Shown piece by piece: positions 1 to 9,930 of a stretch of DNA of 64,000 nt. Origin of the DNA: Sinorhizobium sp. 6-70 (GTDB taxonomy: Bacteria > Pseudomonadota > Alphaproteobacteria > Rhizobiales > Rhizobiaceae); assembly GCF_030124375.1 (NCBI RefSeq), contig NZ_JASKLS010000004.1, forward strand, positions 248,001-312,000, in the 5' to 3' direction. The notes under the pieces are model-generated. The model had not been told where the DNA came from. It ran no database searches and saw only the letters and a program-made list of their open reading frames with translations. Position 1 is the stretch's first letter. Every line of letters starts with the position of its first letter. The position numbers and the translations under genes were made by a program.

Positions 1-300
1 AGGCCGACCTCCGGAAAGGCCGCCCGAACGGCGAAGTCCGGTGCCCAGCGCGAGAGAGCCGATCTCGCCGGATCCGACCTCGAACTTTTCGAGCGCCTGC
101 GCGCCGAGCGGTTCTCGATCGCCAAGGAATTGAACGTGCCGCCCTATGTCGTCTTCCCGGACACGACCTTGATCGCGCTCGCCAAGCAGCGTCCGCGCGA
201 CTTCGACGATCTTCTCGATATTCCCGGTATCGGCGAGAGCAAGCGCGAGCGTTACGGCGAGGCATTCCTGGCCGTCATAGACGGCTACCTCGACGGGTAG
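1..300 (+). CDS. recQ: ATP-dependent DNA helicase RecQ, C-terminal fragment (HRDC domain)
   Basis: The open frame enters from the left edge and ends at TAG 298-300, leaving 99 residues. The last 80 residues read like an HRDC domain: 'LFERLRAERFSIAKELNVPP', then 'VFPDTTLIALAKQRP', then 'LLDIPGIGESKRERYGEAFL'. HRDC is the nucleic-acid-binding C-terminal domain of RecQ helicases, which unwind DNA during recombination and repair. The preceding Gly/Ala/Lys/Arg-rich stretch is a typical linker between the winged-helix and HRDC domains. RNase D and some UvrD-like helicases also carry HRDC, but the Pro-Pro and FPD motifs and C-terminal position fit RecQ best. The helicase core lies outside the window. 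Confidence 0.85.
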   Translation, partial: RPTSGKAARTAKSGAQRERADLAGSDLELFERLRAERFSIAKELNVPPYVVFPDTTLIALAKQRPRDFDDLLDIPGIGESKRERYGEAFLAVIDGYLDG

Positions 301-558
301 GGCCGCAGTCGGTGCCTCACCACTGATCGGCCCGTCCTTACGAACGAAAATGTCGCTTGAGGCGCGCCGTGGGACAGAAAGTGTCTGCGGACCGCGTCCA
401 GCGCGAAAGCCCCTGTCGTTTTCATTGATCGGTGCGTTCCGGCCTCCCCGAGGTGCTGGAAATTGCTGCAAGAGACGGCCCGTCGTGCTAGTCGTCTAGC
501 GTGCGCCCACGCGCGGCGCCCGGGTTCGAAACATCCTTCTTACAGCGAGTGGCCAGCC

Positions 559-1746
<1,188 letters not shown>

Positions 1747-1780
1747 AGAGTTGGGCCGAGGGGCGAGTGAGGATCCTGCG

Positions 1781-2815
1781 ATGACGAACATGATGAAGGC
1801 GCTGGTCAAGACGAAGCCGGAAGTCGGGCTCTGGATGGAGCGGGTCCCGGTGCCGGAAGTAGGCCCCAACGATGTCTTGATCCGGGTAAAGAAGTCGGCG
1901 ATCTGCGGCACCGACGTTCACATCTGGAACTGGGACCAGTGGGCGCAGAAGACGATTCCCGTGCCGATGGTCGTCGGCCACGAGTTCATGGGCGAGATCG
2001 CGGAAGTCGGCTCCGCCGTTACCAAGTATCACGTGGGCGAACGCGTTTCGGGCGAAGGCCACATCGTCTGCGGCAAGTGCCGCAATTGCCGGGCCGGCAG
2101 GGGGCACCTCTGCCGCAACACGCTTGGCGTCGGCGTCAATCGTCCGGGCTCCTTCGGCGAGTTCGTCTGCATCCCGGAATATAATGTCGTGTCGATCCCC
2201 GACGATGTGCCGGATGAGATCGCCGCGATCTTCGATCCCTTCGGCAATGCCGTCCACACGGCGCTTTCCTTCGACCTCGTCGGCGAGGACGTGCTCGTCA
2301 CCGGGGCCGGACCGATCGGCATCATGGGCGCGCTCGTCGCCAAGCGCTCGGGCGCGCGCAAGGTGGTGATCACCGATATCAACCCGACGCGCCTCGACCT
2401 CGCCCGCAAGGTCGGCATCGACTATGTCGTCGATGCGTCCAAGGAAAACCTCGCCGACGTGATGCGATCGATCGGCATGACCGAGGGTTTCGATGTCGGT
2501 CTCGAAATGTCGGGCGCGGCGCCTGCGTTCCGCGACATGATCGACAAGATGAACAATGGCGGCAAGATCGCCATCCTCGGCATCGCGCCGGCGGGCTTCG
2601 AGATCGACTGGAACAAGGTCATCTTCAAGATGCTCAACCTCAAGGGCATCTATGGCCGCGAAATGTTCGAGACGTGGTACAAGATGATCGCCTTTGTCCA
2701 GGGCGGACTGGATCTCTCACCGGTCATCACCCACCGGATCGGCATCGACGATTTCCGCGAGGGGTTCGAGGCGATGCGGTCCGGAAATTCCGGCAAGGTC
2801 GTGATGGATTGGTAG
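1781..2815 (+). CDS. tdh: L-threonine 3-dehydrogenase
   Basis: Zinc-dependent medium-chain dehydrogenase that oxidises L-threonine to 2-amino-3-ketobutyrate with NAD+, supplying the substrate for Kbl just upstream. The 344-aa protein shows the catalytic-zinc ligands Cys42 and His67-Glu68 ('ICGTDVH', 'VVGHEF'), four structural-zinc cysteines at about 97, 100, 103 and 111 ('CGKCRNC...C'), and the Rossmann motif '[16 protein letters not shown]'. An in-frame TTG at 1751 would add ten residues. The ATG at 1781 is preferred because a GAGGA-type ribosome site precedes it and [10 protein letters not shown] matches the family start. Gene order is kbl-tdh, transcribed together towards rpoD. Confidence 0.96.
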   Translation: MTNMMKALVKTKPEVGLWMERVPVPEVGPNDVLIRVKKSAICGTDVHIWNWDQWAQKTIPVPMVVGHEFMGEIAEVGSAVTKYHVGERVSGEGHIVCGKCRNCRAGRGHLCRNTLGVGVNRPGSFGEFVCIPEYNVVSIPDDVPDEIAAIFDPFGNAVHTALSFDLVGEDVLVTGAGPIGIMGALVAKRSGARKVVITDINPTRLDLARKVGIDYVVDASKENLADVMRSIGMTEGFDVGLEMSGAAPAFRDMIDKMNNGGKIAILGIAPAGFEIDWNKVIFKMLNLKGIYGREMFETWYKMIAFVQGGLDLSPVITHRIGIDDFREGFEAMRSGNSGKVVMDW

Positions 2816-3299
2816 AGATCGCGCGTTTGCGTTGACTGATCTCGATCTCGTGGTTAGCCCCCCGCAGGTCGCCCCTGCGGCCGGCTTCCTGACTTCAGCC
2901 CTGGAAAACCAGCGCCGCCCTTGTCTTTTTTTGGACCGTCCCTACATCTTGAGCGAAAGCTGATAAACAGCGCAAAAACCCGCGGAGAAGCGTTTTTTGC
3001 CGATTTACGCGGTTTTTCGCCGGAAATGCTTGACGGGATCAAAAATTCTGGGAATCACCATTTCAAGCAGAAATGGCGACACGGTACGGCGGATAGGAAA
3101 ATCATGCCTGAGACGTTTCAGTGGCAGGGCTGTCGAGGCCTGCCAGCTCAACCGCGATCGTTGTCGTGGTTAATCAGGAATTAAACATCATCCCGTTACG
3201 TCAGGGGAAATGAGTCGGTGGCGGGTGCGCGGCGCCCGGACCCCGAAGCGGCATTGGCACCAGGCTCACGCTGGTTGCGACAAGGAAAGCGACGAATAA
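2816..3299 (+). promoter_or_regulatory. Intergenic region upstream of rpoD
   Basis: A 484-nt stretch without a convincing gene. Near its left end CCGCAGG (2862-2868) pairs with CCTGCGG (2874-2880), a short GC hairpin after tdh without a T-run. The rest should hold the rpoD promoter and leader. TTGACG at 3030-3035 is a candidate -35 box but no good -10 follows at standard spacing, so I assign no promoter. Short open frames here start from poor ribosome sites and resemble no family I know. Confidence 0.45.
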
Positions 3300-5360
3300 A
3301 TGGCAACTAAAGTCAAAGAAAACGAAGAAGCAGACGTTGAACGCGAAGGCGCTCCGGACGGCCCGCTTCTCGACCTTTCCGACGACGCTGTCAAGAAGAT
3401 GATCAAGGCCGCCAAGAAGCGCGGCTATGTGACGATGGACGAACTGAATTCAGTCCTGCCGTCCGAGGAAGTCACCTCCGAACAGATCGAAGACACGATG
3501 GCCATGCTTTCCGACATGGGCATCAACGTCATCGAGGATGAAGAAGCCGAGGAAGCCGCCAGTGGCGGCGACGACGAAGACAGCAGCGACGACGGCGACG
3601 GCGAGGGCGGTGAACTCACCACGTCGAGCGGCACGGCGCTTGCGACCGGCAAGAAGAAGGAGCCGACCGATCGCACCGACGATCCGGTGCGTATGTATCT
3701 GCGCGAGATGGGATCGGTCGAACTTCTCTCCCGCGAAGGCGAAATTGCGATCGCCAAGCGCATCGAGGCCGGCCGCGAGACGATGATTGCCGGTCTCTGT
3801 GAGAGCCCGCTTACCTTCCAGGCGCTGATCATCTGGCGCGATGAACTGAACGAGGGCCAGACGCTTCTGCGCGAGATCATCGATCTCGAAACGACCTACT
3901 CCGGTCCCGAGGCGAAGGCTGCCCCGCAGTTCCAGAGCCCGGAAAAGATCGAGGCTGACCGCAAGGCGGCCGAAGAGAAGGAAAAGGTGCGCAAGACGCG
4001 CGCAGCCGCTGCCAATGACGACGACATAACCAATGTCGGCGGCGATGGCCAGCCGCCCGAGGAAGAAGAAGAGGACGATGACGAATCGAACCTCTCGCTC
4101 GCCGCGATGGAAGCGGAACTGCGCCCGCAGGTGATGGAAACGCTCGACATCATCGCCGAGACCTACAAGAAGCTCCGCAAGCTGCAGGACCAGCAGGTGG
4201 AAGCACGCCTTGCCGCGACCGGCACGCTGTCGCCGGCGCAGGAGCGCCGCTACAAGGAGCTGAAGGACGAGCTGATCAAGGCGGTGAAGTCGCTGTCGCT
4301 CAACCAGAACCGCATCGATGCGCTGGTCGAGCAGCTTTACGACATTTCGAAGCGGCTGATGCAGAACGAAGGCCGGCTGTTGCGCCTTGCCGAATCCTAC
4401 GGCGTCAAGCGCGACTCGTTCCTGGAACAGTATTCGGGCGCCGAGCTCGACCCGAACTGGATGAAGTCGATCAGCAACCTCGCCGGCAAGGGCTGGAAGG
4501 AGTTTGCCAAGGCCGAAAACCAGACGATCCGCGATATCCGCCAGGAGATCCAGAATCTCGCGACCGAGACCGGCATTTCCATCGCCGAGTTCCGCCGCAT
4601 CGTCTCGATGGTGCAGAAGGGCGAGCGCGAGGCGCGCATCGCCAAGAAGGAGATGGTCGAGGCCAACCTGCGTCTCGTCATTTCGATCGCCAAGAAGTAC
4701 ACGAACCGCGGCCTGCAGTTCCTGGATCTCATTCAGGAAGGCAACATCGGCCTGATGAAGGCGGTAGACAAGTTCGAGTACCGCCGCGGCTACAAGTTCT
4801 CGACCTACGCCACGTGGTGGATCCGGCAGGCGATCACCCGTTCGATCGCCGACCAGGCCCGCACCATCCGCATTCCGGTGCACATGATCGAGACGATCAA
4901 CAAGATCGTCCGTACCTCGCGCCAGATGCTGCACGAGATCGGCCGCGAGCCGACGCCGGAAGAACTGGCCGAAAAGCTCGCCATGCCGCTCGAGAAGGTG
5001 CGCAAGGTGCTGAAGATCGCCAAGGAGCCGATCTCGCTCGAAACGCCGGTCGGTGACGAGGAAGATTCACACCTCGGCGATTTCATCGAGGACAAGAACG
5101 CACTGCTGCCGATCGACGCGGCCATCCAGGCGAATCTGCGTGAAACGACGACCCGCGTTCTCGCTTCGCTGACGCCGCGCGAGGAGCGTGTGCTGCGCAT
5201 GCGCTTCGGCATCGGCATGAACACCGACCACACGCTCGAAGAGGTTGGCCAGCAGTTCTCGGTCACCCGCGAACGTATCCGTCAGATCGAAGCGAAGGCG
5301 CTGAGGAAGCTCAAGCACCCGAGCCGTTCGCGCAAGCTGCGCTCGTTCCTTGACAGCTAA
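3300..5360 (+). CDS. rpoD: RNA polymerase primary sigma factor RpoD (sigma-70)
   Basis: Housekeeping sigma factor that directs RNA polymerase to vegetative promoters. The 686-aa protein has all group-1 regions in order: region 1.1 (about 25-80, '[20 protein letters not shown]'-like), an acidic linker, region 1.2 ('[21 protein letters not shown]'-like), the large non-conserved insert (about 170-400), region 2 ('[20 protein letters not shown]' and '[19 protein letters not shown]'), region 3 ('[14 protein letters not shown]') and region 4 ('[20 protein letters not shown]' then '[10 protein letters not shown]'). Length and the acidic stretches fit alphaproteobacterial RpoD. A Rho-independent terminator follows within 20 nt of the stop. 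Confidence 0.98.
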   Translation: MATKVKENEEADVEREGAPDGPLLDLSDDAVKKMIKAAKKRGYVTMDELNSVLPSEEVTSEQIEDTMAMLSDMGINVIEDEEAEEAASGGDDEDSSDDGDGEGGELTTSSGTALATGKKKEPTDRTDDPVRMYLREMGSVELLSREGEIAIAKRIEAGRETMIAGLCESPLTFQALIIWRDELNEGQTLLREIIDLETTYSGPEAKAAPQFQSPEKIEADRKAAEEKEKVRKTRAAAANDDDITNVGGDGQPPEEEEEDDDESNLSLAAMEAELRPQVMETLDIIAETYKKLRKLQDQQVEARLAATGTLSPAQERRYKELKDELIKAVKSLSLNQNRIDALVEQLYDISKRLMQNEGRLLRLAESYGVKRDSFLEQYSGAELDPNWMKSISNLAGKGWKEFAKAENQTIRDIRQEIQNLATETGISIAEFRRIVSMVQKGEREARIAKKEMVEANLRLVISIAKKYTNRGLQFLDLIQEGNIGLMKAVDKFEYRRGYKFSTYATWWIRQAITRSIADQARTIRIPVHMIETINKIVRTSRQMLHEIGREPTPEELAEKLAMPLEKVRKVLKIAKEPISLETPVGDEEDSHLGDFIEDKNALLPIDAAIQANLRETTTRVLASLTPREERVLRMRFGIGMNTDHTLEEVGQQFSVTRERIRQIEAKALRKLKHPSRSRKLRSFLDS

Positions 5361-5377
5361 GCGCAACAGATAAAGTC

Positions 5378-5408
5378 AAAAAAGCCGGGCCTCGAGCCCG
5401 GCTTTTTT
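5378..5408 (+). terminator. Rho-independent terminator of rpoD
   Basis: AAAAAAGCCGGGC, then a CTCGA loop region, then GCCCGGCTTTTTT: a perfect GC-rich stem of AAGCCGGGC/GCCCGGCTT with an A-run before and a six-T run after. It starts 17 nt past the rpoD stop. Confidence 0.93.
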
Positions 5409-5457
5409 ATGCCCCCATCATTCCGCTTTTTGCGCACGCACCCTGTTCCGGCCGCGC

Positions 5458-5486
5458 TTGTTCGCGCATGACCGCGGGATTATACT
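5458..5486 (+). promoter_or_regulatory. Candidate sigma-70 promoter ahead of the GYD-domain gene
   Basis: TTGTTC (5458-5463) and TATACT (5481-5486) are separated by exactly 17 nt, between the rpoD terminator and the next gene on the same strand. The implied 5' leader is about 150 nt and contains the hairpin at 5588-5630. This is a match by eye only; the -35 box is imperfect. Confidence 0.3.
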
Positions 5487-5587
5487 TTGCGGCTTGCAGC
5501 GGGCCCGCGATGCAGGGAGGGCGCACCGCGGGCGCGAACCAGAGCGCCCATGCGATGAACGCATCATCGGCGCTAGTCCTTTGAATC

Positions 5588-5630
5588 CAGAGCATCTTGT
5601 TCGCCTTCACCCCGAAAGCGGGATGCTCTG
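5588..5630 (+). repeat. Leader hairpin ahead of the GYD-domain gene
   Basis: CAGAGCATC (5588-5596) and GATGCTCTG (5622-5630) are exact 9-bp inverted arms around a 25-nt loop, ending two bases before the GGGGAGG ribosome site. It could be a repeat fragment or affect translation; nothing in the sequence decides between these. Confidence 0.5.
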
Positions 5631-5644
5631 TGGGGAGGTGTGAG

Positions 5645-5938
5645 ATGACTACTTATGTCGTGCTTCTCAATTGGACCGAGCAGGGTATCAAGAACGTACG
5701 CGAGTCTCCGAAGCGGCTGGATGCTGCTAGGAAGGTGCTTAACGAAATGGGCGGGTCCTTCAAGGACTTCTACCTGACCATGGGCGAATACGACATGGTC
5801 GCAGTCTGCGAAGCGCCCGACGACGCGGTTGCAGCACGGTTTGCGTTGACGCTTGGGATGAATGGCAATGTGCGCACGCGCACGTTGAAGGCATTTCCGG
5901 AAGCCGCCTATCGTGAACTGATCGGCACGCTCGGCTAG
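5645..5938 (+). CDS. GYD-domain (DUF/GYD family) small protein
   Basis: A 97-aa protein beginning MTTYVVLLNWTEQGIKNVRE and containing 'FYLTMGEYDMVAVCEAPDD', the region that corresponds to the Gly-x-Asp element naming the GYD family. Members are small ferredoxin-like-fold proteins of unproven function. Start chosen at ATG 5645 because GGGGAGG lies 6 nt upstream; the frame is open to 5597 but that part overlaps the leader hairpin. It appears monocistronic, converging on the next gene with a perfect palindrome between them. Confidence 0.85.
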   Translation: MTTYVVLLNWTEQGIKNVRESPKRLDAARKVLNEMGGSFKDFYLTMGEYDMVAVCEAPDDAVAARFALTLGMNGNVRTRTLKAFPEAAYRELIGTLG

Positions 5939-5961
5939 GTTGCGTCGTGTCAAGGAATTGG

Positions 5962-5996
5962 ATCATCTCACTGTTTCAATGAAACAGTGAGATGAT
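5962..5996. repeat. Perfect 35-bp palindrome between convergent genes
   Basis: Arms of 17 nt (ATCATCTCACTGTTTCA and its exact reverse complement) flank a single central A, followed by a short T-run at 5996-5999. It lies 24 nt past the GYD-gene stop and 21 nt before the end of the convergent DUF2066 gene. It may act as a bidirectional terminator or be a repeat unit. The arms are AT-richer than the GC hairpins used elsewhere in the window. Confidence 0.8.
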
Positions 5997-6017
5997 TTTG
6001 GCTTCGATGCCCGGACG

Positions 6018-6848
6018 TCAAGGCGCGCCGTTGCCCGACAGGATTTGCGCCGCGCCGCGGATCGCGTTGCGAAAGGCGTCGTCGAAGCTGACGCCGCGGA
6101 TTTGCCACCGATACCTCTTCCCGGCGTCTTCCGTCAGTTGCCAGTCGGCAATCCAGCCGAGCGCCTCGTCGTTCCAGGAAATCGTCCCGACGAGCGCGAC
6201 GTCCGCGCCGATCGCCTTTGCCAGCCGTTCCAACTGTAGCGCCCGTTCACTCGACAGGAAGTCGAGGCCGAGCTTTTCCTGGGTAAGCGTTTTCCGATCC
6301 GGCAGTCTTGCTTCAAGCGCGAGGGGCACGGTCGCGGCGGCGAGCGACTCGGCCATGTAGGGGCTCTCTTCGCCGTCGCTCGTCAGCATGAAGCTGCGCT
6401 TTTGGTCGTGGACGGCAAGAAAGACTGCAATCCTCGGGCGCGCCTGCGGCCAGGGCCTGCTTCCGAGCTCGTCAAGCAACCGGTCTATCGTTGCCGGCTC
6501 GTAACGACAGGTCAGATCATGCGGCCGGTCGTGCGTGCCCTGTTCGTCGTGGATCGGAATACCCTCCAGCCGATCCCGATAGGCAAAGGACGCGACGAAG
6601 CTGCCGGCGCGTTCAATGAGCGGCGCGAGCGCTGGTGCGGCCAGCACACGCTGGTCGCCGGAGACCTTGACGAGGACTTCCTCCAGGCATTCACGAAATC
6701 CGATCTCCCGGTTTTCCTCGCCGGTGCCGGTGACGATCGCGTCGCTCACGTAAAGATCCTGCGCGTTAGTGGCTCGTGCCATCCCCGACGAGATCACGCC
6801 GGCAAGCATGGCGAGAAGCGGCAGGACGGCTGTCATTCTGGCGGTCAT
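6018..6848 (-). CDS. DUF2066 domain-containing exported protein
   Basis: A 276-aa protein with an N-terminal hydrophobic segment (about 5-25, ending near 'ARATNAQDLY') that looks like a signal peptide. The body contains 'GFRECLEEVLVKVSGDQRVL' and 'ADVALVGTISWNDEALGWIADW', the pattern I associate with DUF2066, an uncharacterised proteobacterial periplasmic family. A GAGG lies upstream of ATG 6848; an alternative ATG is four codons downstream (6836). It is divergent from the lipoprotein gene at 6919 with 70 nt between them. The function is unknown. Confidence 0.8.
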   Translation of the reverse strand: MTARMTAVLPLLAMLAGVISSGMARATNAQDLYVSDAIVTGTGEENREIGFRECLEEVLVKVSGDQRVLAAPALAPLIERAGSFVASFAYRDRLEGIPIHDEQGTHDRPHDLTCRYEPATIDRLLDELGSRPWPQARPRIAVFLAVHDQKRSFMLTSDGEESPYMAESLAAATVPLALEARLPDRKTLTQEKLGLDFLSSERALQLERLAKAIGADVALVGTISWNDEALGWIADWQLTEDAGKRYRWQIRGVSFDDAFRNAIRGAAQILSGNGAP

Positions 6849-6918
6849 TCAACGTCGCCTCAAAACCGATCCTTAAGATTTACGCTTTATCAATCTCTCG
6901 CAAACGAGAGGTTCCGCG

Positions 6919-7488
6919 ATGCGTTGCGTTTTTGTCGTCGTCCTCCTGTTGCTGGCCGGCTGCGGAACGGTGCCGAAAAACACCCGGAACGCCTGCGCGG
7001 TTTTCGAGCAGCGAGACGGTCTTTTCAACAATTGGCGTCGGGCCGCCTATGCGGCGGAGCGCGAATATGGCGTGCCCGTTCCGGTGCTGATGGCGACGAT
7101 CTACACGGAATCCGGTTTCCAGCACAACGCAAGGCCGCCGCGCACAAAGCTCTTCGGCTTCATTCCCTGGACGCGCGTCTCCTCCGCCTATGGATATTCG
7201 CAGGCGCTCGACGGCACCTGGGCCCGCTACCAGTCTGAAACCGGACGCTGGACGGCGCGCCGGACAGATTTCGCCGACGCTGTCCGCTTCATCGCCTGGT
7301 ACCACAATCAAAGCCACCAGCAGAACGGCATCGCGCTCAACGACCCTTATCGGCTCTATATTGCCTACTACCACGGTCACGGCGGCTACGCGCGCGGCAA
7401 CTGGAGCCAAACGGCGCAGACGGGCGCAAAGCGTGCTTCCGGCATGGCGACGCTCTACGCTCAGCAACTGCGCGGCTGCGGTTCGTGA
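6919..7488 (+). CDS. Lysozyme-like (transglycosylase SLT-type) lipoprotein
   Basis: A 189-aa protein with a lipoprotein signal: hydrophobic residues 3-12 and a lipobox LLAGC with Cys15 as the lipidation site. The body resembles soluble lytic transglycosylase folds: 'YGVPVPVLMATIYTESGFQH' places a candidate catalytic Glu in 'TESGF', followed by 'SAYGYSQALDGTWARY' and 'NDPYRLYIAYYHGHGGYARG', the usual second and third SLT signatures. It probably cleaves or binds peptidoglycan from a membrane anchor facing the periplasm. No neighbour suggests a secretion system, so a general cell-wall role is more likely. Confidence 0.82.
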   Translation: MRCVFVVVLLLLAGCGTVPKNTRNACAVFEQRDGLFNNWRRAAYAAEREYGVPVPVLMATIYTESGFQHNARPPRTKLFGFIPWTRVSSAYGYSQALDGTWARYQSETGRWTARRTDFADAVRFIAWYHNQSHQQNGIALNDPYRLYIAYYHGHGGYARGNWSQTAQTGAKRASGMATLYAQQLRGCGS

Positions 7489-7495
7489 GCCAGAT

Positions 7496-7948
7496 CTAGC
7501 CGGCTGCCGCGGTGTCCAACCCCGCAACATCGATCTTGACCATGCCCATCATCGCCTGCTGCACCCGGCCGGCCTTTGCGCTGTCCGCGTCGCTGAGATA
7601 CCGGATGAGCGCGTCGGGAATGATCTGCCAGGTAACGCCGTAACGGTCCTTCAGCCAGCCGCATTGCTGCGGCGTGCCGCCCTCGATCAACCGGTCCCAA
7701 TAATAGTCGACCTCTGCCTGGTCGCTGCACCGGACGAGAAACGAAATAGCCTCGGAGAACTTGAAATGCGGTCCGCCGTTCAATCCCATGAACTGCAGGC
7801 CCTCGAGCTCGAAGTTCGCGGTAAAGGCCTTGCCGTCCGGTCCACGCTTGATGTCCTTGACGCGGGCGTTGCGGAAAATGGAGGTGTAGAATTCGATGGC
7901 ATCTTCCAGCTGGTTGTCGAACCAGAGGAACGGCGTGATCTTCTGCAT
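7496..7948 (-). CDS. PhnB-like VOC family protein
   Basis: A 150-aa member of the vicinal-oxygen-chelate superfamily, PhnB / '3-demethylubiquinone methyltransferase-like' branch. Typical features are 'ITPFLWFDNQLEDAIEFYTS' at the start, 'LEGLQFMGLNGGPHFKFSEA', 'YYWDRLIEGG' and 'CGWLKDRYGVTWQIIP'. The start at 7948 has a GGGAG site seven bases upstream; the upstream ATG at 7981 would add eleven residues that do not align with the family. The enzymatic role of this branch is unproven. It converges on the lipoprotein gene with a 7-nt gap. Confidence 0.88.
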   Translation of the reverse strand: MQKITPFLWFDNQLEDAIEFYTSIFRNARVKDIKRGPDGKAFTANFELEGLQFMGLNGGPHFKFSEAISFLVRCSDQAEVDYYWDRLIEGGTPQQCGWLKDRYGVTWQIIPDALIRYLSDADSAKAGRVQQAMMGMVKIDVAGLDTAAAG

Positions 7949-8165
7949 GGTGGTTCTCCCTTGATCGTCGTTACGGATCAAGGACGAATGGGAGGAGGGT
8001 ATTCCGACAATCGATCACCGCATTCTGCGCCATTCGCCCACATACGCCAGACAAGGCGGCCCCTGTCTGCGGACCGTGCAAGATGAAGAAAAATCATCAT
8101 CCGCTGTCGGAACCTTTCCGCTTCGATCGTCCTTTGCCTGTCCAGCCAAACAGGAGGAGACGAAC

Positions 8166-8519
8166 ATGCCCTATGTTGATGGTTTTCTCGTCGCGGTGCC
8201 GCAGGAGAAGGTCGAGGACTACAAGGCCTTGGCGCGCCGGGCGGGCGACGTCTGGAAGGAACACGGTGCGCTCAACTACGTCGAGTGCTTGGCCGACGAC
8301 GTGCCCTATGGAGAATTGACATCCTTTCCGCGCGCCGTGCAGGCGAAAGAGGACGAGACAGTGGTCTTCTCCTGGGTCGTCTATCGGTCGCGCCAGGATC
8401 GTGACGCGGTCGTTGCCAAGGTCATGGCCGATCCTCGGCTCCAGGGAGACGAGTGGAAGTCTATCTTCGATGGCAAGCGCATGATTTATGGAGGCTTCGA
8501 GCCGTTTCTGGAACTGTAG
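8166..8519 (+). CDS. DUF1428 family protein
   Basis: A 117-aa protein starting MPYVDGFLVAVPQEKVEDYK and containing 'GALNYVECLADDVPYGELTS' and 'VVFSWVVYRSRQDRDAVV', a close fit to the DUF1428 family (ferredoxin-like alpha+beta barrel, function unknown). An AGGAGGAG ribosome site precedes ATG 8166 by 6 nt, so the in-frame upstream ATG at 8076 is rejected. It is divergent from the VOC gene, with 217 nt between starts. The protein family often occurs near VOC/PhnB genes, as here. Confidence 0.87.
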   Translation: MPYVDGFLVAVPQEKVEDYKALARRAGDVWKEHGALNYVECLADDVPYGELTSFPRAVQAKEDETVVFSWVVYRSRQDRDAVVAKVMADPRLQGDEWKSIFDGKRMIYGGFEPFLEL

Positions 8520-8659
8520 CGGGCAGGGAGGGCCGCGCCGCTCGACCTGGCAAGACGCGGCCCTTACGCTCTTTTCGTTCCCGCATGGGCTGTCCCGGAT
8601 TTTGACCTATTGGATATTTTTCCTAAATTGATTCGTTCAAGGACGACTTCGTCGCCGCT

Positions 8660-8750
8660 ATTGCATGTTCCTTAAATCGCAGCCGATTTGAGGATATGCA
8701 GCAATTCAAGGTGCTTAGCGTCCTTTGAGCATCTGATAAGACGAACGGGA
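8660..8750 (-). repeat. RIME1-like element, degenerate, reverse orientation
   Basis: A palindrome TGCATGTTCCTTAAATCG ... CGATTTGAGGATATGCA (8662-8702) is followed by 'CAATTCAAGGTGCTTAGCG' and 'TCTGATAAGACG', the same order as the intact copy at 12246-12349 but decayed in the second palindrome. It ends ten bases before the next start codon, so it sits in that gene's leader. Confidence 0.7.
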
Positions 8751-8759
8751 AGAGCCGCA

Positions 8760-9182
8760 ATGCCGCAGACCGTCATCACGATCGCAACCCGTGGGCAGGG
8801 ACTCTACGAGTTTACAGATGCGGCCGCCGATTTCGTGCGGCAATCAGGCGTCGCGGAGGGGCTTCTCACCGTGTTCGTCCGTCATACGTCCGCATCCTTG
8901 CTCATCCAGGAAAACGCCGACCCGGACGTGAAACGCGACCTCAATGAATTCTTTCGTCGCCTGGTGCCGCCATCGTCGGACCCCTCCATGCGCTGGATCG
9001 TTCACACCCAGGAGGGACCAGACGACATGCCGGCGCATATCAAGGCGGCGCTCAACCAGGTCTCGATCGGCATCCCGGTAACTGATGCGCGCATGACGCT
9101 CGGCATCTGGCAGGGGATCTATCTGTTCGAACACCGCGATCGCCCGCACCGGCGCGAAATCGTGCTGCATCTTGGCACGTGA
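8760..9182 (+). CDS. YjbQ/UPF0047 family protein (secondary thiamine-phosphate synthase enzyme family)
   Basis: A 140-aa protein with the full UPF0047 signature: 'TRGQGLYEFTDAAADFVRQS', 'GLLTVFVRHTSASLLIQENA', 'DPDVKRDLNEFF', 'DDMPAHIKAAL' and the C-terminal 'GIWQGIYLFEHRDRPHRREI'. Conserved His and Asp residues in these motifs line a putative metal site. E. coli YjbQ has weak thiamine-phosphate-synthase activity; the true role is not settled. The frame is open to 8688, but that part runs through a RIME-like repeat; ATG 8760 gives the family start. An AACGGGAAGAG stretch is the likely ribosome site. Confidence 0.92.
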   Translation: MPQTVITIATRGQGLYEFTDAAADFVRQSGVAEGLLTVFVRHTSASLLIQENADPDVKRDLNEFFRRLVPPSSDPSMRWIVHTQEGPDDMPAHIKAALNQVSIGIPVTDARMTLGIWQGIYLFEHRDRPHRREIVLHLGT

Positions 9183-9257
9183 TGGGGCTCAACGCAGCTC
9201 TGCTCCGGCGGCCTGATCTGCGGTAGAGTTGAGTGGCCACAGCTTCGGGGAAAGACG

Positions 9258-9662
9258 ATGACAGACGCCCAGACCATCGCGAGCCGTTTCATCGAGGCGG
9301 TCAACAGCCGCGATTTCGACGCGCTTTCCCGGCTCGTCGACGAGGACGTCGCGCTTGATTCGCTGACCGGCCAGCGAACCGTGGGCGTCGGTCCGTTGAG
9401 GGCCTGGATCATGAACTATCTGCACCATTTCGACGAAACGTTCAGCGATATCGTGCTGATGCATGATGCCTTCGGGCAGCGGGTTGCCGCCGACATGACT
9501 GCACGCGGCACCTATCGCAAGACCATGTCGGGTTTTCCAACGGCTTCGGGCCAGAGCTACGCCATTCCGAGCGTTTTCATCTTCGAAGTCGAGGACGGTG
9601 CCATCACACGCCTCAGCCACTACCGCAATCTCCGCATCTTCGAGCGCGAACTGCAGGGCTGA
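9258..9662 (+). CDS. SnoaL/NTF2-like family protein
   Basis: A 134-aa protein with the alpha+beta cone layout of the SnoaL-like NTF2 superfamily: 'ASRFIEAVNSRDFDALSRLV', 'VDEDVALDSLTGQRTVGVGP', then strands ending in 'SVFIFEVEDGAITRLSHYRN'. Such proteins are isomerase-, cyclase- or hydrolase-like, or purely binding proteins; the sequence does not reveal a substrate. ATG 9258 follows GGGGAAAGACG, a weak ribosome site. The gene lies 75 nt after the YjbQ-family gene on the same strand and may be co-transcribed. Confidence 0.8.
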   Translation: MTDAQTIASRFIEAVNSRDFDALSRLVDEDVALDSLTGQRTVGVGPLRAWIMNYLHHFDETFSDIVLMHDAFGQRVAADMTARGTYRKTMSGFPTASGQSYAIPSVFIFEVEDGAITRLSHYRNLRIFERELQG

Positions 9663-9690
9663 GCCGCCTCCCGCGTAACATGCTGAACGT

Positions 9691-9734
9691 CTACAGCGCC
9701 GCGCGCCTTATCGGACGCGCAAAGGTCGCTGTAT
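9691..9734 (+). repeat. RIME1-like half element (first palindrome only)
   Basis: CTACAGCGCCGCGCG ... CGCGCAAAGGTCGCTGTA matches the first palindrome of the complete copies at 10462 and 32261, but the 'CTGCATG' palindrome is missing. Confidence 0.75.
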
Positions 9735-9930
9735 CCGGGGCGGACGAATGCGGCGCGGTCGGAAGGCAGCGAATCGCTTTGCTTGCCGTTTGGTCCATGC
9801 GGGCTTCATCAACCTGAACAGCGCATGAACGGAGGGTTCCGGTAGCGTTCAGTTTGCCCGGTCTAAGTTTGGCTCAATCGTCGAGAGCGGTAATCGCCAA
9901 TTTTGAACCCTTTGCTACCGGAGAAACGCT

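Noticed and set aside
3450..4934. 494-residue open frame antisense to rpoD
   Set aside because: Composition is a mirror of the rpoD codon pattern (GC-rich third positions), no ribosome site, no family resemblance; rpoD on the other strand is certain.
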